Shown here piece by piece: positions 9,043 to 17,591 of a DNA stretch of 64,000 bases (within the stretch, counting starts at the first letter, position 1; each line of letters opens with the position of its first letter). The DNA lies in assembly GCF_022807975.1 (NCBI RefSeq), contig NZ_CP094358.1, forward strand, positions 1,798,001 through 1,862,000. The letters run 5' to 3'. Origin of the DNA: Abyssalbus ytuae. Its GTDB lineage: Bacteria; Bacteroidota; Bacteroidia; Flavobacteriales; Flavobacteriaceae. The notes beneath the pieces were generated by a model. That model was not told the origin of the DNA. It was given only the letters and a program-made list of their open reading frames with translations, and ran no database searches. Made by a program: the position numbers and the translations under genes.

Positions 9043-9156
9043 TGTGGTTTTTAATTTAAATGTGACATATTGTTGACTTTTCTTAATGCTTCTGAAAATG
9101 AAGGTATTTAAGAAATCGCGAAAATAGCTTTTGGTTTAAAAGGTTAAAAGAAAACA

Positions 9157-9174
9157 GGGTATACAAAGGGTTAC
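9157..9174 (-). promoter_or_regulatory. Leader box of LRR lipoprotein B
   Basis: Reads GTAACCCTTTGTATACCC on the minus strand, about 115 bp before the ATG; the equivalent of the boxes at 6723 and 12257. Promoter function is inferred only. Confidence 0.4.
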
Positions 9175-9385
9175 AGATTAAGAAATTTACGGTTTTTGAT
9201 TTATGATTTGAAGGTTGATGACCGGTGATGGTGGTTGGGTTGATTCGCTGAGGAGCTGATTGGAATTTGGTGTCTGGGATTTTAAAAGAGACGGATGTTA
9301 TGTTGATGTGTGTAATCGTGTAATTGCTTTTCAGATTTCTCAAGCCGCCTTACAGACTCTTTTCGAAATGACGGCTCAAGATTGG

Positions 9386-9900
9386 TACTTCTAAAAAACG
9401 GTTATTTCGATCCCATATTGGGGGAGAGATATGTTCAAAAAGATCATCACGTCGCTATGCTCCTCATGATGACAGGACGGGTGGGAAGATGACGGATGTT
9501 GTGTTGATGTGTGTAATCGTGTAATTGTTTTTCAGATTTCTCAAGCCGCCTTACAGACTCTTTTCGAAATGACGGCTCAAGATTGGTACTTCTAAAAAAC
9601 GGTTATTTCGATCCCATATTGGGGGAGAGATCTGTTCAAAAAGATCATCACGTCGCTATGCTCCTCATGATGACAGGGTGGGTGGGAATATGACGGATGA
9701 CGGATGTTATGTTAATTTGTGTAATCGTGTAATTGTTTTTCAGATTTCTCAAGCCGCCTTACAGGCTCTTTTCGAAATGACGGCTCAAGATTGGTTCTTC
9801 TAAAAACGGTTATTTTGAGCCCATATTGGGGGGGATATGTTCAAAAAGATCATCACGTCGCTACGCTCCTCATGATGACAGGGCAGGTGGGCAGATGACG
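9386..9900. repeat. Tandem array of the ~200-bp intergenic repeat (three copies, last one partial)
   Basis: Units begin at 9386, 9587 and 9795 (spacings 201 and 208). A further half unit (from gtgtaatcgtgtaattgctt, about 9310) precedes the first. The 208-bp unit carries a small duplication (gacggatgacggatg). Confidence 0.9.
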
Positions 9901-9979
9901 GATAATTTTTATAATTAGGAATACAGGATTCAGGATGGGTGTCGTTCTTCCAGGGAATATAACCAAATATACTTATACA

Positions 9980-10024
9980 CACCCCTGATTTGCCTGGCAA
10001 ATCTTTCCCCTCTCAAAGAAGGGA
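9980..10024. repeat. Nested palindromic unit, copy 3
   Basis: Inner palindrome ATTTGCCTGGCAAAT as in copy 1. The right outer arm is degraded to AAGGGAG. Confidence 0.75.
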
Positions 10025-10167
10025 GCCTGCTGCCTGCTTCCCACACTTTGGCACGGTACTTCCTCCTGAAAGGTGGAAAGAATTCGAAATGTAATTTTTA
10101 TACTTCGCCCTTTTAACCTTGTAAATAGAACTAATCCATCTCCTTCCCATGAAAATATATAAAAAAA

Positions 10168-10301
10168 AGGGCTGTTTTAATAACAACCCTTAATTCCGTT
10201 TCTAAATAAATACTAAAAAAAATCAAATTTAAGCTTATTGTGAGGTTAAAATACATCTTTTATGTTTAACCACCCCGAAAACACGGGGTACAAAAAGTTA
10301 C
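10168..10301 (-). terminator. 3' element of LRR lipoprotein C: box and intrinsic terminator
   Basis: Box at 10301-10286 followed by the hairpin CCCCGtgttttCGGGG, the GGTGGTTAAACATAAA phrase and the terminator stem at 10190-10168 with a T tract, all on the minus strand. Confidence 0.85.
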
Positions 10302-10306
10302 TTCTT

Positions 10307-12142
10307 TTAATCATCTGCAGCTGTTTCGCAGGTAACACCATCATCTTTTATAATATTAGTCCCGTTATTTTCCAAATTACATACCCCCGAAGGAATGCTG
10401 GTTAGTGGGTTATTGTTTAAATATAAGTATTTTAGCTTGGTAAGCTGACCAATCTCTGCAGGGATACTCGTTAGTTCGTTTTCGTATAGATAAAAGTATT
10501 TTAGCTTGGTAAGCTGACCAATCTCTGTAGGGATACTCGTTAGTTGGTTGTTGTATAAAAATAAGTATTCTAAGTTTGTGAGCTGACCGATCTCTGCAGG
10601 GATACTCCTTAGTTCGTTTTCGTATAGATAAAAGTATTTTAGCTTGGTAAGCTGACCAATCTCTGTAGGGATACTCGTTAATTGGTTGTTGTATAAAGAT
10701 AAGGTTTCCAAGCTGGTGAGCTGACCTATTTCAGCGGGGATACTCGTTAGTTGGTTGTTGCCTAAAGACAAGTATTCCAGGCTGGTGAGCTGGCCTATTT
10801 CAGCAGGGATACTCGTTAGTTGGTTGTAGTCTAAATATAAGTATCCCAGGCTGGTGAGCTGACCTATTTCAGCGGGGATACTCGTTAGTTGGTTGTTGTT
10901 TAAAGACAAGGTTTCCAGGCTGGTGAGCTGGCCTATTTCAGCGGGGATACTCGTTAGTTGGTTGCTGTATAAAGATAAGGTTTCCAGGCTGGTGAGCTGC
11001 CCGATCTCCGCAGGGAGGGTAACCAGACCGTAACCTATTTGTGCATCTTCATCAACAAATACTAATTTAATAACCCTGCCTTGGTCGTCTACCGTTACCC
11101 CAACCCAGCTGCTAATATCCTCGTTGTTAATATCCCAACCAAGGGTATTACCGGGGTTGCTGTTATAAATGGCAATGAGTACTTCCCTCTGGGTGGGGGC
11201 TGTAAAATTAAATTTAAATGTATAATGTTCCTGTGTCTGGTCCTGTGCAGTCACGGTAAAGATAACTTCATTGGTAAAGTCCTGTGCCCCTGCGGGTGAT
11301 ACGGTGGCTTTTTCGGAGACTTCTATTAAAGGCAATAAGGAGGTTACGTCAGTGTTAAAAGGAAAGGTAGCAGTAATGGTTTTTTCTTCCTGGTTTATTT
11401 CTGCTGTTACATCTTCGTTCAAAGCTGTATTGTCTTCCTCCTTAAAAACAAAACTGAGGATTTGTTTTGCATCACTGGCATTGGGGTCTGCCTGGTTTAC
11501 TATTACTTTATAGGTTGCTTTGGTACCGTTTTCGGCAGTTACCGTATAGGTAACCTCATTGGAAAAATCCTGTGCGCCTGTGGGTGATACGGCCGCTTTT
11601 TCGGAAACTTTCACCTCAGGTAATAAAGAGGTTAGTTCAGTGCCAAAAGGTACGGTGGCGGCAATGGTTTTGTCTTCCTGGTTTATTGCTGCTGTTACAT
11701 CTTCGTTCAAAGCTGTATTGTCTTCCTCCTTAAAAACAAAACTGAGGATTTGTTTTGCATTACTGGCATTGGGTTCTGCCTGGTTTACTATTACTTTATA
11801 GGTTGCTTTGGTACCGTTTTCGGCAGTTACCGTATAGGTAACCTCATTGGAAAAATCCTGTGCGCCTGTGGGTGATACGGCCGCTTTTTCGGAAACTTCT
11901 ACCTCGGGCAATAAGGAGGTCAGTTCAGTGCCAAAAGGTACGGTGGCGGTAATGGTTTTATCTTCCTGGTTTATCTCTGCTGTTACATCTTCGTTCAAAG
12001 CTGTATTGTCTTCCTCCTTAAAAACAAAACTGAGGATTTGTTTTGCATCGCTTTTTGGTGAAGGGTTGTCGTCGTCTTTATTGCAGGAGGCCATGCAAAT
12101 ACCCCCGGCAACGAATAGTAATACATAAAAATACTTTTTCAT
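10307..12142 (-). CDS. Surface lipoprotein C: three DUF5018-like modules plus nine LRRs
   Basis: 611 residues. The lipoprotein signal peptide (GGICMASC, then NKDDD) again carries the surface-export signature. The three Ig-like modules are close copies of each other (ILSFVFKEEDNTALNEDVTA begins each). They are followed by the cysteine-free LRR cap (SNPGNTLGWD) and nine 23-residue repeats. Two of the repeats (TKLKYFYLYENEL) are duplicated, which points to recent internal duplication. The C-cap is as in A and B. It is probably transcribed alone, since a leader precedes it and a terminator follows it. Confidence 0.85.
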   Translation of the reverse strand: MKKYFYVLLFVAGGICMASCNKDDDNPSPKSDAKQILSFVFKEEDNTALNEDVTAEINQEDKTITATVPFGTELTSLLPEVEVSEKAAVSPTGAQDFSNEVTYTVTAENGTKATYKVIVNQAEPNASNAKQILSFVFKEEDNTALNEDVTAAINQEDKTIAATVPFGTELTSLLPEVKVSEKAAVSPTGAQDFSNEVTYTVTAENGTKATYKVIVNQADPNASDAKQILSFVFKEEDNTALNEDVTAEINQEEKTITATFPFNTDVTSLLPLIEVSEKATVSPAGAQDFTNEVIFTVTAQDQTQEHYTFKFNFTAPTQREVLIAIYNSNPGNTLGWDINNEDISSWVGVTVDDQGRVIKLVFVDEDAQIGYGLVTLPAEIGQLTSLETLSLYSNQLTSIPAEIGQLTSLETLSLNNNQLTSIPAEIGQLTSLGYLYLDYNQLTSIPAEIGQLTSLEYLSLGNNQLTSIPAEIGQLTSLETLSLYNNQLTSIPTEIGQLTKLKYFYLYENELRSIPAEIGQLTNLEYLFLYNNQLTSIPTEIGQLTKLKYFYLYENELTSIPAEIGQLTKLKYLYLNNNPLTSIPSGVCNLENNGTNIIKDDGVTCETAADD

Positions 12143-12256
12143 TCTAGTTTTTAATTTAAATGTGACATATTGTTGACTTTTCTTAATGCTTCTGAAAATG
12201 GAGGCATCTAAGAAATCGCGAAAATAGCTTTTGGTTTAAAAGGTTAAAAGAAAACA

Positions 12257-12274
12257 GGGTATACAAAAGGTTAC
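12257..12274 (-). promoter_or_regulatory. Leader box of LRR lipoprotein C
   Basis: Reads GTAACCTTTTGTATACCC on the minus strand about 115 bp before the ATG, identical to the leader box of gene A. Function is inferred. Confidence 0.4.
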
Positions 12275-12485
12275 AGGTTAAGAAATTTACGGTTTTTGAT
12301 TTATGATGTGAAGGTTGATGACCGGTGATGGTGGTTGGGTTGATTCGCTGAGGAGCTGATTGGAATTTGGTGTCTGGGATTTTAAAAGAGACGGATGTTA
12401 TGTTGATGTGTGTAATCGTGTAATTGTTTTTCAGATTTCTCAAGCCGCCTTACAGGCTCTTTTCGAAATGACGGCTCAAGATTGG

Positions 12486-12670
12486 TTCTTCTAAAAAACG
12501 GTTATTTTGAGCCCGTATTGGGGGGGGATATGTTCAAAAAGATCATCACGTCGCTACGCTCCTCATGATGACAGGACGGGTGGGAAGATGACGGATGTTA
12601 TGTTAATTTGTGTAATCGTTTATTTGTTACGCTCCTCATGGTGACAGGGTGGGTGGGCAAGTGACGGATA
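12486..12670. repeat. ~200-bp intergenic repeat, last copy (truncated)
   Basis: Starts ttcttctaaaaaacggtta and runs through cgtcgctacgctcctcatga. It ends in a fragment with a second ttacgctcctcatggtgaca, then diverges at about 12690. This marks the right edge of the left-hand LRR array. Confidence 0.85.
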
Positions 12671-13001
12671 ATTTTTATAATTAGGAATGCAGAAAATTTT
12701 CGTTGTCGAACATAGTGAGGAAGCACAGGCCAGCAGGTGCTGCTAAATCTTATTAAAGTTAAGGTTTATGGTTTTTGATTTACAATTTGAAGGACGGAGG
12801 GCTGTAGACTTCGTCCTTCTAAATTTGTAAATAAGCAGTGTGTACTTCTACTTTGTATGCCTGTTTGCTTACTACAAACAGGGAAGTTAATTAATCGTTA
12901 TTTTTAGAAAACTATCATCTTTTAAATTTATCTTAAAGATTAACATGCAGGCATTTATTTACATTGCATTATGCAGTTTTTTTATCACTTCTTTGTACTG
13001 C

Positions 13002-13538
13002 TCACTCCTGCGGAACAGTTATTTTATAATTTAATACTTTTGGCCTGTTTCTGAAAGCAGCTTCTAACCCACGCCTGGTTTTCTCGGTTAAAGGGTTATG
13101 CCCTAAATTAAGTTTTTTAAGGTTTGACATTTTATTAATGGTTTCTGGCACAATACTAAGCTGATTTCTTGATAAATAAAGCCATTGAAGAGTTGTTAAA
13201 TTTCCTATCTCTGCGGGTAATACGGTAAGTTTATTCCCGGATAAATTAAGCCATTCGAGGTTGGTTAAATTCCCCAGTTCTGCGGGTAATAAGGTAAATT
13301 GGTTCCCGGATAAATGAAGCCATCGCAGGGTGGTTAGATTGCCTATTTCCCCGGGTAAGGAAGTAAGGTGATTTCCGGATAAATGAAGGGACTGGAGCTC
13401 TGGCAGTTTCTCATTAATAAGAGGGAACAACTGCTTTAATTCCTCTGTTGTCAAATCAAGACCGGATAGATTCAATTCTTCACAGCCTTCGCTAATAACT
13501 TCGTTTATTCTTTCCCTGGCTTCTGTTATATTTCCCAT
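13002..13538 (-). CDS. Short cytoplasmic leucine-rich repeat protein
   Basis: 178 residues without a signal peptide. The N-terminal block MGNITEARERINEVI is shared with the two upstream genes. It is followed by four or five 23-residue LRRs (IGNLTTLRWLHLSGNQFT, IGNLTTLQWLYLSRNQLS) and a short tail (LTEKTRRGLEAAFRNRPK). The tail matches the region right after the LRRs of the next gene (LDDETRSWLGGEFREM), so this looks like the same protein without the C-terminal domain. It is the last gene of a three-gene operon (22 bp spacing). Function unknown. Confidence 0.8.
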   Translation of the reverse strand: MGNITEARERINEVISEGCEELNLSGLDLTTEELKQLFPLINEKLPELQSLHLSGNHLTSLPGEIGNLTTLRWLHLSGNQFTLLPAELGNLTNLEWLNLSGNKLTVLPAEIGNLTTLQWLYLSRNQLSIVPETINKMSNLKKLNLGHNPLTEKTRRGLEAAFRNRPKVLNYKITVPQE

Positions 13539-13560
13539 AATGTATGTTGTTTTTTTATTG

Positions 13561-15525
13561 TTACGGCCTTTTAATCCCTTTGCTTTTTTTAAATGAACTT
13601 TTCTTTTTACCTGTAAGGTTCTTTCCTTTTAAAGAGTTTAGAGGTACGCATATATTCTTTAACTCTTCTTGTGTGGGGGCTTTTTTATTAATCTCTTCTT
13701 TATGATTTTCTGCTATTTGATTAATCTCCTCTATTATTTTTTTAAAATATTTATTATAAACCGTTTCCCGGGATTCTCCAGAACCTGCCTTTCTAAAAAG
13801 AATCCTTAACTCTTCCGACCGGTTTTCTATATTTAATGATTTCAATTCATTTTCATTCAAATCCAACGAGAAAAGGTCTGCATAGTTTTCTTTTAATTCC
13901 TTGTTAAAATCATTATTGAACTTTGCTATATATTCTTCTACTTCGGAGAAAATCAGTAAGTTTTCAGCCATAAATTTTTCCTTTATAGCCTTAATCCTGA
14001 CAAAGTCTAATTCATAATATCCGTCTTTATCTACCAGAGGTTCTCCGCCTTTATCTGTTTTACAGCATATCTTAGCAAAAGGTACTATATCTTCTTTTTT
14101 CACTTGACTAAAAGCAAAAGGCTCATTGGCCGATACGGATGGAAAATATTGTTCTTCTCCTTTTATTTTCCCTTTTATTTTTATTTTTCCTTTTATCTTT
14201 ATCAAAGAACGCTTCTCTGCTCCTTCTATAAACAAACTATTAAGCAAGCCCTCCATTATTTCAACTCCTTCTGCCTTTGAGCCAAATTGAATGATTTTCT
14301 GTTTCCATACTTCTTTTTTCAGGGCTTCCCTTGTTATAAGCAAGTCTACAATTTCAGGGTCAAATAAGCCGGGGGCTTTCTGTGAAATACTTATCACTTT
14401 TCTTGTTAAGAAATCACGCACAGGTGTCGAACAATTACCCAAAGAGACAGCTATTGTTTGTATAAGAATGTTTTGGGAAACCTCATCAGGGGCATTGTAA
14501 ATTTCATCCATGCAGTACTTTAATGCTTTGTCATAAAAGGGTTGAAATTTTCCCATATCCCGGGGGGAATTATTTAAAAAATGGGACAACACATATATGC
14601 CAGGTACTTTAACATTTTTGTCCACCTCTCTTACTACAAAGTTTTTTCCTTTCAATCCTTCTATCCAGTCAATCTTATCCTGAGCGTTTTCCTGATATAG
14701 TCTTTGTAAATTTTCTTTGTACTCATCTGGTTTCATCCTATTTGATTCCACCATTTCCCTAAACTCACCTCCTAACCAACTTCTGGTTTCATCGTCTAAA
14801 GGATTCCCCGTCAAATCAATATTCTCAAGGTCTTCAAGCTTCTCTAAATCTTCCCTGTTTATACTTTTAAGCTTGTTATTATACGCGAAAAACCTCTTAA
14901 GGTTGATTAAATTTCCTATTTGAGGGGGCAATTCCTCAATATGATTATTTGCTATTCTAAATTCTTCCAGGCTAATTAAATTCCCTATTTGGGGGGGTAG
15001 TTCGGTTAAGTTGTTGTTTTGCATAATAAGCTCCCGGAGGTCAGTTAAATTACATATTCCGGGAGGGAATTCCGAAATTGGATTGCCAGACACATCAAGT
15101 GCCTTGAGCCTGGTTAATTTACTTATTTCGGGAGGGAGTTCCTCAATATGATTATGTGCCACTCTAAATTCTTCCAGGTTAATTAAATTTTCTATTTGGG
15201 GGGGTAGTTTGGTTAAGCTATTCATTTCCATAATAAGCACCCGGAGGTTAGTTAAATTACATATTCCGGGAGGGAATTCCGAAATCGGATTGCTAGTTAC
15301 ATCAAGCTTCTCGAGGCTAGTTAACTCACTTATCCCGGGAGGTAATTCTGAAATCATAGTACAAGATATATCAAGCTCCTTAATATCTGGTAAGTATTTT
15401 ATAATAACAGGGAATAACAAATTGAAATCCTCAGTTGTTAAATCAAGATAGGATAAATCCAGTTTTTCTCCTTTTTCTTTAATAACTATGTCTATTCTTT
15501 TCAGGGCTTCTCTTATGTTTCCCAT
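13561..15525 (-). CDS. Cytoplasmic LRR protein with large C-terminal domain, possibly NEL-like
   Basis: 654 residues, no signal peptide. Residues 1-45 are the shared MGNI... cap, 46-240 hold about eight irregular LRRs (ISELPPGISELTSLEKLDVT), and 260-654 form a helical domain. By eye, C365 with TPVRDFLTRK, GLFD (386-389), LLITREALKKE (395-405) and SEVEEYIAKF (527-536) resemble the order of C-x-x-x-V, GLFD, LL...RE....E and EIEVYLAF in the NEL ubiquitin-ligase domain of IpaH/SspH effectors. This is an eye alignment and the overall identity is low. A Lys/Ile/Gly repeat lies at 443-456 and a basic tail at the end. It is the middle gene of the operon. Confidence 0.75.
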   Translation of the reverse strand: MGNIREALKRIDIVIKEKGEKLDLSYLDLTTEDFNLLFPVIIKYLPDIKELDISCTMISELPPGISELTSLEKLDVTSNPISEFPPGICNLTNLRVLIMEMNSLTKLPPQIENLINLEEFRVAHNHIEELPPEISKLTRLKALDVSGNPISEFPPGICNLTDLRELIMQNNNLTELPPQIGNLISLEEFRIANNHIEELPPQIGNLINLKRFFAYNNKLKSINREDLEKLEDLENIDLTGNPLDDETRSWLGGEFREMVESNRMKPDEYKENLQRLYQENAQDKIDWIEGLKGKNFVVREVDKNVKVPGIYVLSHFLNNSPRDMGKFQPFYDKALKYCMDEIYNAPDEVSQNILIQTIAVSLGNCSTPVRDFLTRKVISISQKAPGLFDPEIVDLLITREALKKEVWKQKIIQFGSKAEGVEIMEGLLNSLFIEGAEKRSLIKIKGKIKIKGKIKGEEQYFPSVSANEPFAFSQVKKEDIVPFAKICCKTDKGGEPLVDKDGYYELDFVRIKAIKEKFMAENLLIFSEVEEYIAKFNNDFNKELKENYADLFSLDLNENELKSLNIENRSEELRILFRKAGSGESRETVYNKYFKKIIEEINQIAENHKEEINKKAPTQEELKNICVPLNSLKGKNLTGKKKSSFKKSKGIKRP

Positions 15526-15571
15526 AATGCAGGTTGCTTATTTATTGTTGAACTTTTTATATTTTTCCCTT

Positions 15572-16969
15572 CTATTTTCTGCCAAATGCTTTAAGCCAAA
15601 GGTTATTATTTTGCTTCTTTCCTTCTAAATCTTTATTGATCCGTCCCCTGGATTTTTCCACATATTTTTCTGTATCGGAATACGCTAATAAGGTTTCGGT
15701 TTTATATTTATTTTTAATATTTTCAAGTTTACCAGGGTCTAATTCATAATATCCGTCTTTATCTACCAGAGGTTCTCCGTCTTTATCTGTTTTACAGCAG
15801 GTTTTGGCAAGAGGTTCAATCCACTCGTTTTCTGCCTCCTTCTGAAAAGCAAAATCAGGATTCTCTGACCCGGAAGACTTCTTGGGCCTTTTCCCTTTTT
15901 TCTTTTTCTTTTTCTTGACAGGTATTGCTTCCGCCTCCTTCAAATATTTACGGCCTGAGAATCCACTCATTTGCCTTTCAGTTTCATTAGCAGAAATATT
16001 TAGCACACGCCTTACTTCTTTTTCCAGGGCTTCCCTTTCTATAAGCCGGGTTATTAATCCGGAGGTAAATATCTCCGGTTTTCCTCTTGAAAGCCCTATG
16101 GCTTTTCTTGTCAGAAAGCTACGCACAGGGTCAGTACTACTACTATCATCCAGGGAGTTGGCCATTACCTGTAGAAGGGTTTTTTTAGAAGCTTCATCAG
16201 GAGCGTTAAAAATTTCGTCCAGGGAGTATTTTAAGACAATATCATAGACCGTTTGAAGGCCTCCCATGTCGTGGGGTGACCTGGCTAAAAATTCAGACAA
16301 AACTTGTTGCGCGGGCACTGTTTTTTCACTACTTCCTTTTATTGTTCCAAATTTCTTTCTTTTTAACCTGTATGCTTTATTTCCTTTTAACCCGTCTATC
16401 TTGCTTATCATCTCTTCAGCCTTTTCTTTATAGAGCTTTTTTATAACTTTTTTAGAATTCTGTACTTTGCTTTTGGCACGTGCACTTACACGTCCTTTTA
16501 AAGTATACTGTAACCAGTTCATGGTTTCGGAGGACAAAGCATAACTTCCTGAACCAGAGCCCATCACCTTTTTCATCTTCCTGATACCCGAAGGGGTATA
16601 GTGTAAATAAAAGTTTTTAAGACTAGTTAATTTTCCTATTTCCACAGGTAAACCAACAATCCTGTTATTGTGTAAATCCAAATACCGGAGATTGACTAAA
16701 TTTCCTATTTCTACAGGTAACCCAGTAAGTTTATTCCCTGATACATCAAGCTCCAGGAGACCGGTTAAATTCCCTATTCCCCTGGGTAATACGGTAATTT
16801 CGTTGTCTGATAAATTAAGTCTTTTAATATCAGGCAACATCTTAATAATAAGGGGGAATAACCTGTTTAACTCTTTAGTTTTTAAACCAAGAGAAGATGA
16901 ATCCAGTTCTTCTCCTTTTTCTTTAATAACTTCGTTTATTCTTTTTCTTGCTTCTGCTATATTTCCCAT
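15572..16969 (-). CDS. Cytoplasmic LRR protein, paralog with shortened C-terminal domain
   Basis: 465 residues, first gene of the operon. It has the same N-terminal cap and about four LRRs (IGNLTGLLELDVSGNKLT), then a helical domain parallel to the next gene: PVRSFLTRK (281-289), EREALEKEV (311-319), the shared CCKTDKDGEPLVDKDGYYEL block (401-420), and YSDTEKYVEK near the end. The position of C365 in its paralog is occupied by DDSSSTD, with no cysteine. The last ~110 residues of the paralog are absent. A run of nearly pure lysine (352-360) is encoded by an A-rich homopolymer stretch that could slip. Function unknown. Confidence 0.75.
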   Translation of the reverse strand: MGNIAEARKRINEVIKEKGEELDSSSLGLKTKELNRLFPLIIKMLPDIKRLNLSDNEITVLPRGIGNLTGLLELDVSGNKLTGLPVEIGNLVNLRYLDLHNNRIVGLPVEIGKLTSLKNFYLHYTPSGIRKMKKVMGSGSGSYALSSETMNWLQYTLKGRVSARAKSKVQNSKKVIKKLYKEKAEEMISKIDGLKGNKAYRLKRKKFGTIKGSSEKTVPAQQVLSEFLARSPHDMGGLQTVYDIVLKYSLDEIFNAPDEASKKTLLQVMANSLDDSSSTDPVRSFLTRKAIGLSRGKPEIFTSGLITRLIEREALEKEVRRVLNISANETERQMSGFSGRKYLKEAEAIPVKKKKKKKGKRPKKSSGSENPDFAFQKEAENEWIEPLAKTCCKTDKDGEPLVDKDGYYELDPGKLENIKNKYKTETLLAYSDTEKYVEKSRGRINKDLEGKKQNNNLWLKAFGRK

Positions 16970-17143
16970 AACCTTTTACTTTACAGTGAAGAATAAAGTT
17001 TGTTAACAAAAGCTACAATTGCAAGGAACAATTAATAAGTGTCAAGAATCAAGTAACTAATGGGAGTTTAATGGGCATGAATGTATTTTACAGGATAGAA
17101 AATATTTATGATATTTTCTTAAATTTATGAAGTATTGTGAAAA

Positions 17144-17179
17144 AAAACCGCTTCGTTTTTTAAAAAACGAAGCGGTTTT
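17144..17179 (-). terminator. Intrinsic terminator after the dksA-like gene
   Basis: Near-perfect hairpin AAAACCGCTTCGTTTTTT/AAAAAACGAAGCGGTTTT. Its T-rich arm serves the minus-strand ileS-dksA operon, and the symmetry would allow it to work in both directions. Confidence 0.9.
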
Positions 17180-17203
17180 CTTAATGTATTCTTATAAAGA
17201 CTA

Positions 17204-17587
17204 TTAAGCCTGCATGTTTTTGGCTTCAATGCTCAGGGTTGCATGAGGTACTAATTTTAATCTTTCTTTATTAATTAATTTACCTGTAACCCTGCACACA
17301 CCATAGGTTTTGTTTTCAATACGCACTAAGGCGTTTTTAAGGTCTCTAATAAACTTTTCCTGCCTTATAGCTAAAGCAGTATTTGCTTCTTTACTCATTG
17401 TTTCTGACCCTTCTTCAAAAGCTTTAAAAGTAGGTGAAGTATCATCTGTTCCATTATTACCATCGTTCATATAGGAACTTTTAATAAGTTCTAAATCTTT
17501 TTTTGCTTTATCAATTTTCTCTTCAATTAATACTCTAAACTCTTCAAGCTCTTTGTCAGAATACCTAATTTTAACATCTGTATTCAT
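17204..17587 (-). CDS. TraR/DksA-family transcription regulator lacking the zinc finger
   Basis: 127 residues with the family pattern: an N-terminal coiled coil (SDKELEEFRVLIEEKIDKAK ... ), then RQEKFIRDLKNALVRIENKTYGVCRVTGKLI and a C-terminal helix. DksA proteins bind RNA polymerase through the secondary channel and modulate initiation with ppGpp. The usual four-cysteine zinc site is reduced to one cysteine (YGVC), with T, K and H at the other places, as seen in many Bacteroidota members. It lies 4 bp after ileS and shares its transcript; the terminator follows at once. Confidence 0.88.
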   Translation of the reverse strand: MNTDVKIRYSDKELEEFRVLIEEKIDKAKKDLELIKSSYMNDGNNGTDDTSPTFKAFEEGSETMSKEANTALAIRQEKFIRDLKNALVRIENKTYGVCRVTGKLINKERLKLVPHATLSIEAKNMQA

Positions 17588-17591
17588 AATT

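Larger units (their letters stand above)
9043..10306 (-). other. Spacer between LRR genes B and C
   Basis: Same plan as the A-B spacer: family leader, tandem ~200-bp repeats (9386-9900), palindromic unit and the 3' element of gene C. No gene is supported. An 86-codon minus-strand frame in the leader (9083-9343) recurs upstream of C but is broken by a stop in the plus-strand leaders. Confidence 0.8.
12143..13001 (-). other. Spacer with leader of LRR gene C and end of the intergenic repeat blocks
   Basis: It contains the family leader, one copy of the ~200-bp repeat starting at 12486 and a truncated fragment to about 12690, then about 300 bp of unrelated DNA. That DNA has two hairpins: AAGGACG ... 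CGTCCTT near 12793-12824, and CCTGTTTG/CAAACAGG at 12860-12882, a possible terminator. No gene is supported. Confidence 0.75.

Noticed and set aside
9083-9343. 86-codon frame in the leader of LRR gene B, similar at 12183-12443 and 6649-6846: possible leader peptide
   Set aside because: The frame is cut by a stop in the plus-strand leaders (D-F) and has no signal of translation. Conservation is that of the DNA leader, not of a protein.
4000-12700. CRISPR array, suggested by regularly spaced repeats
   Set aside because: The ~200-bp units are contiguous without unique spacers of 30-40 bp, and no cas genes are present. The 69-bp periodicity in the genes is LRR coding.
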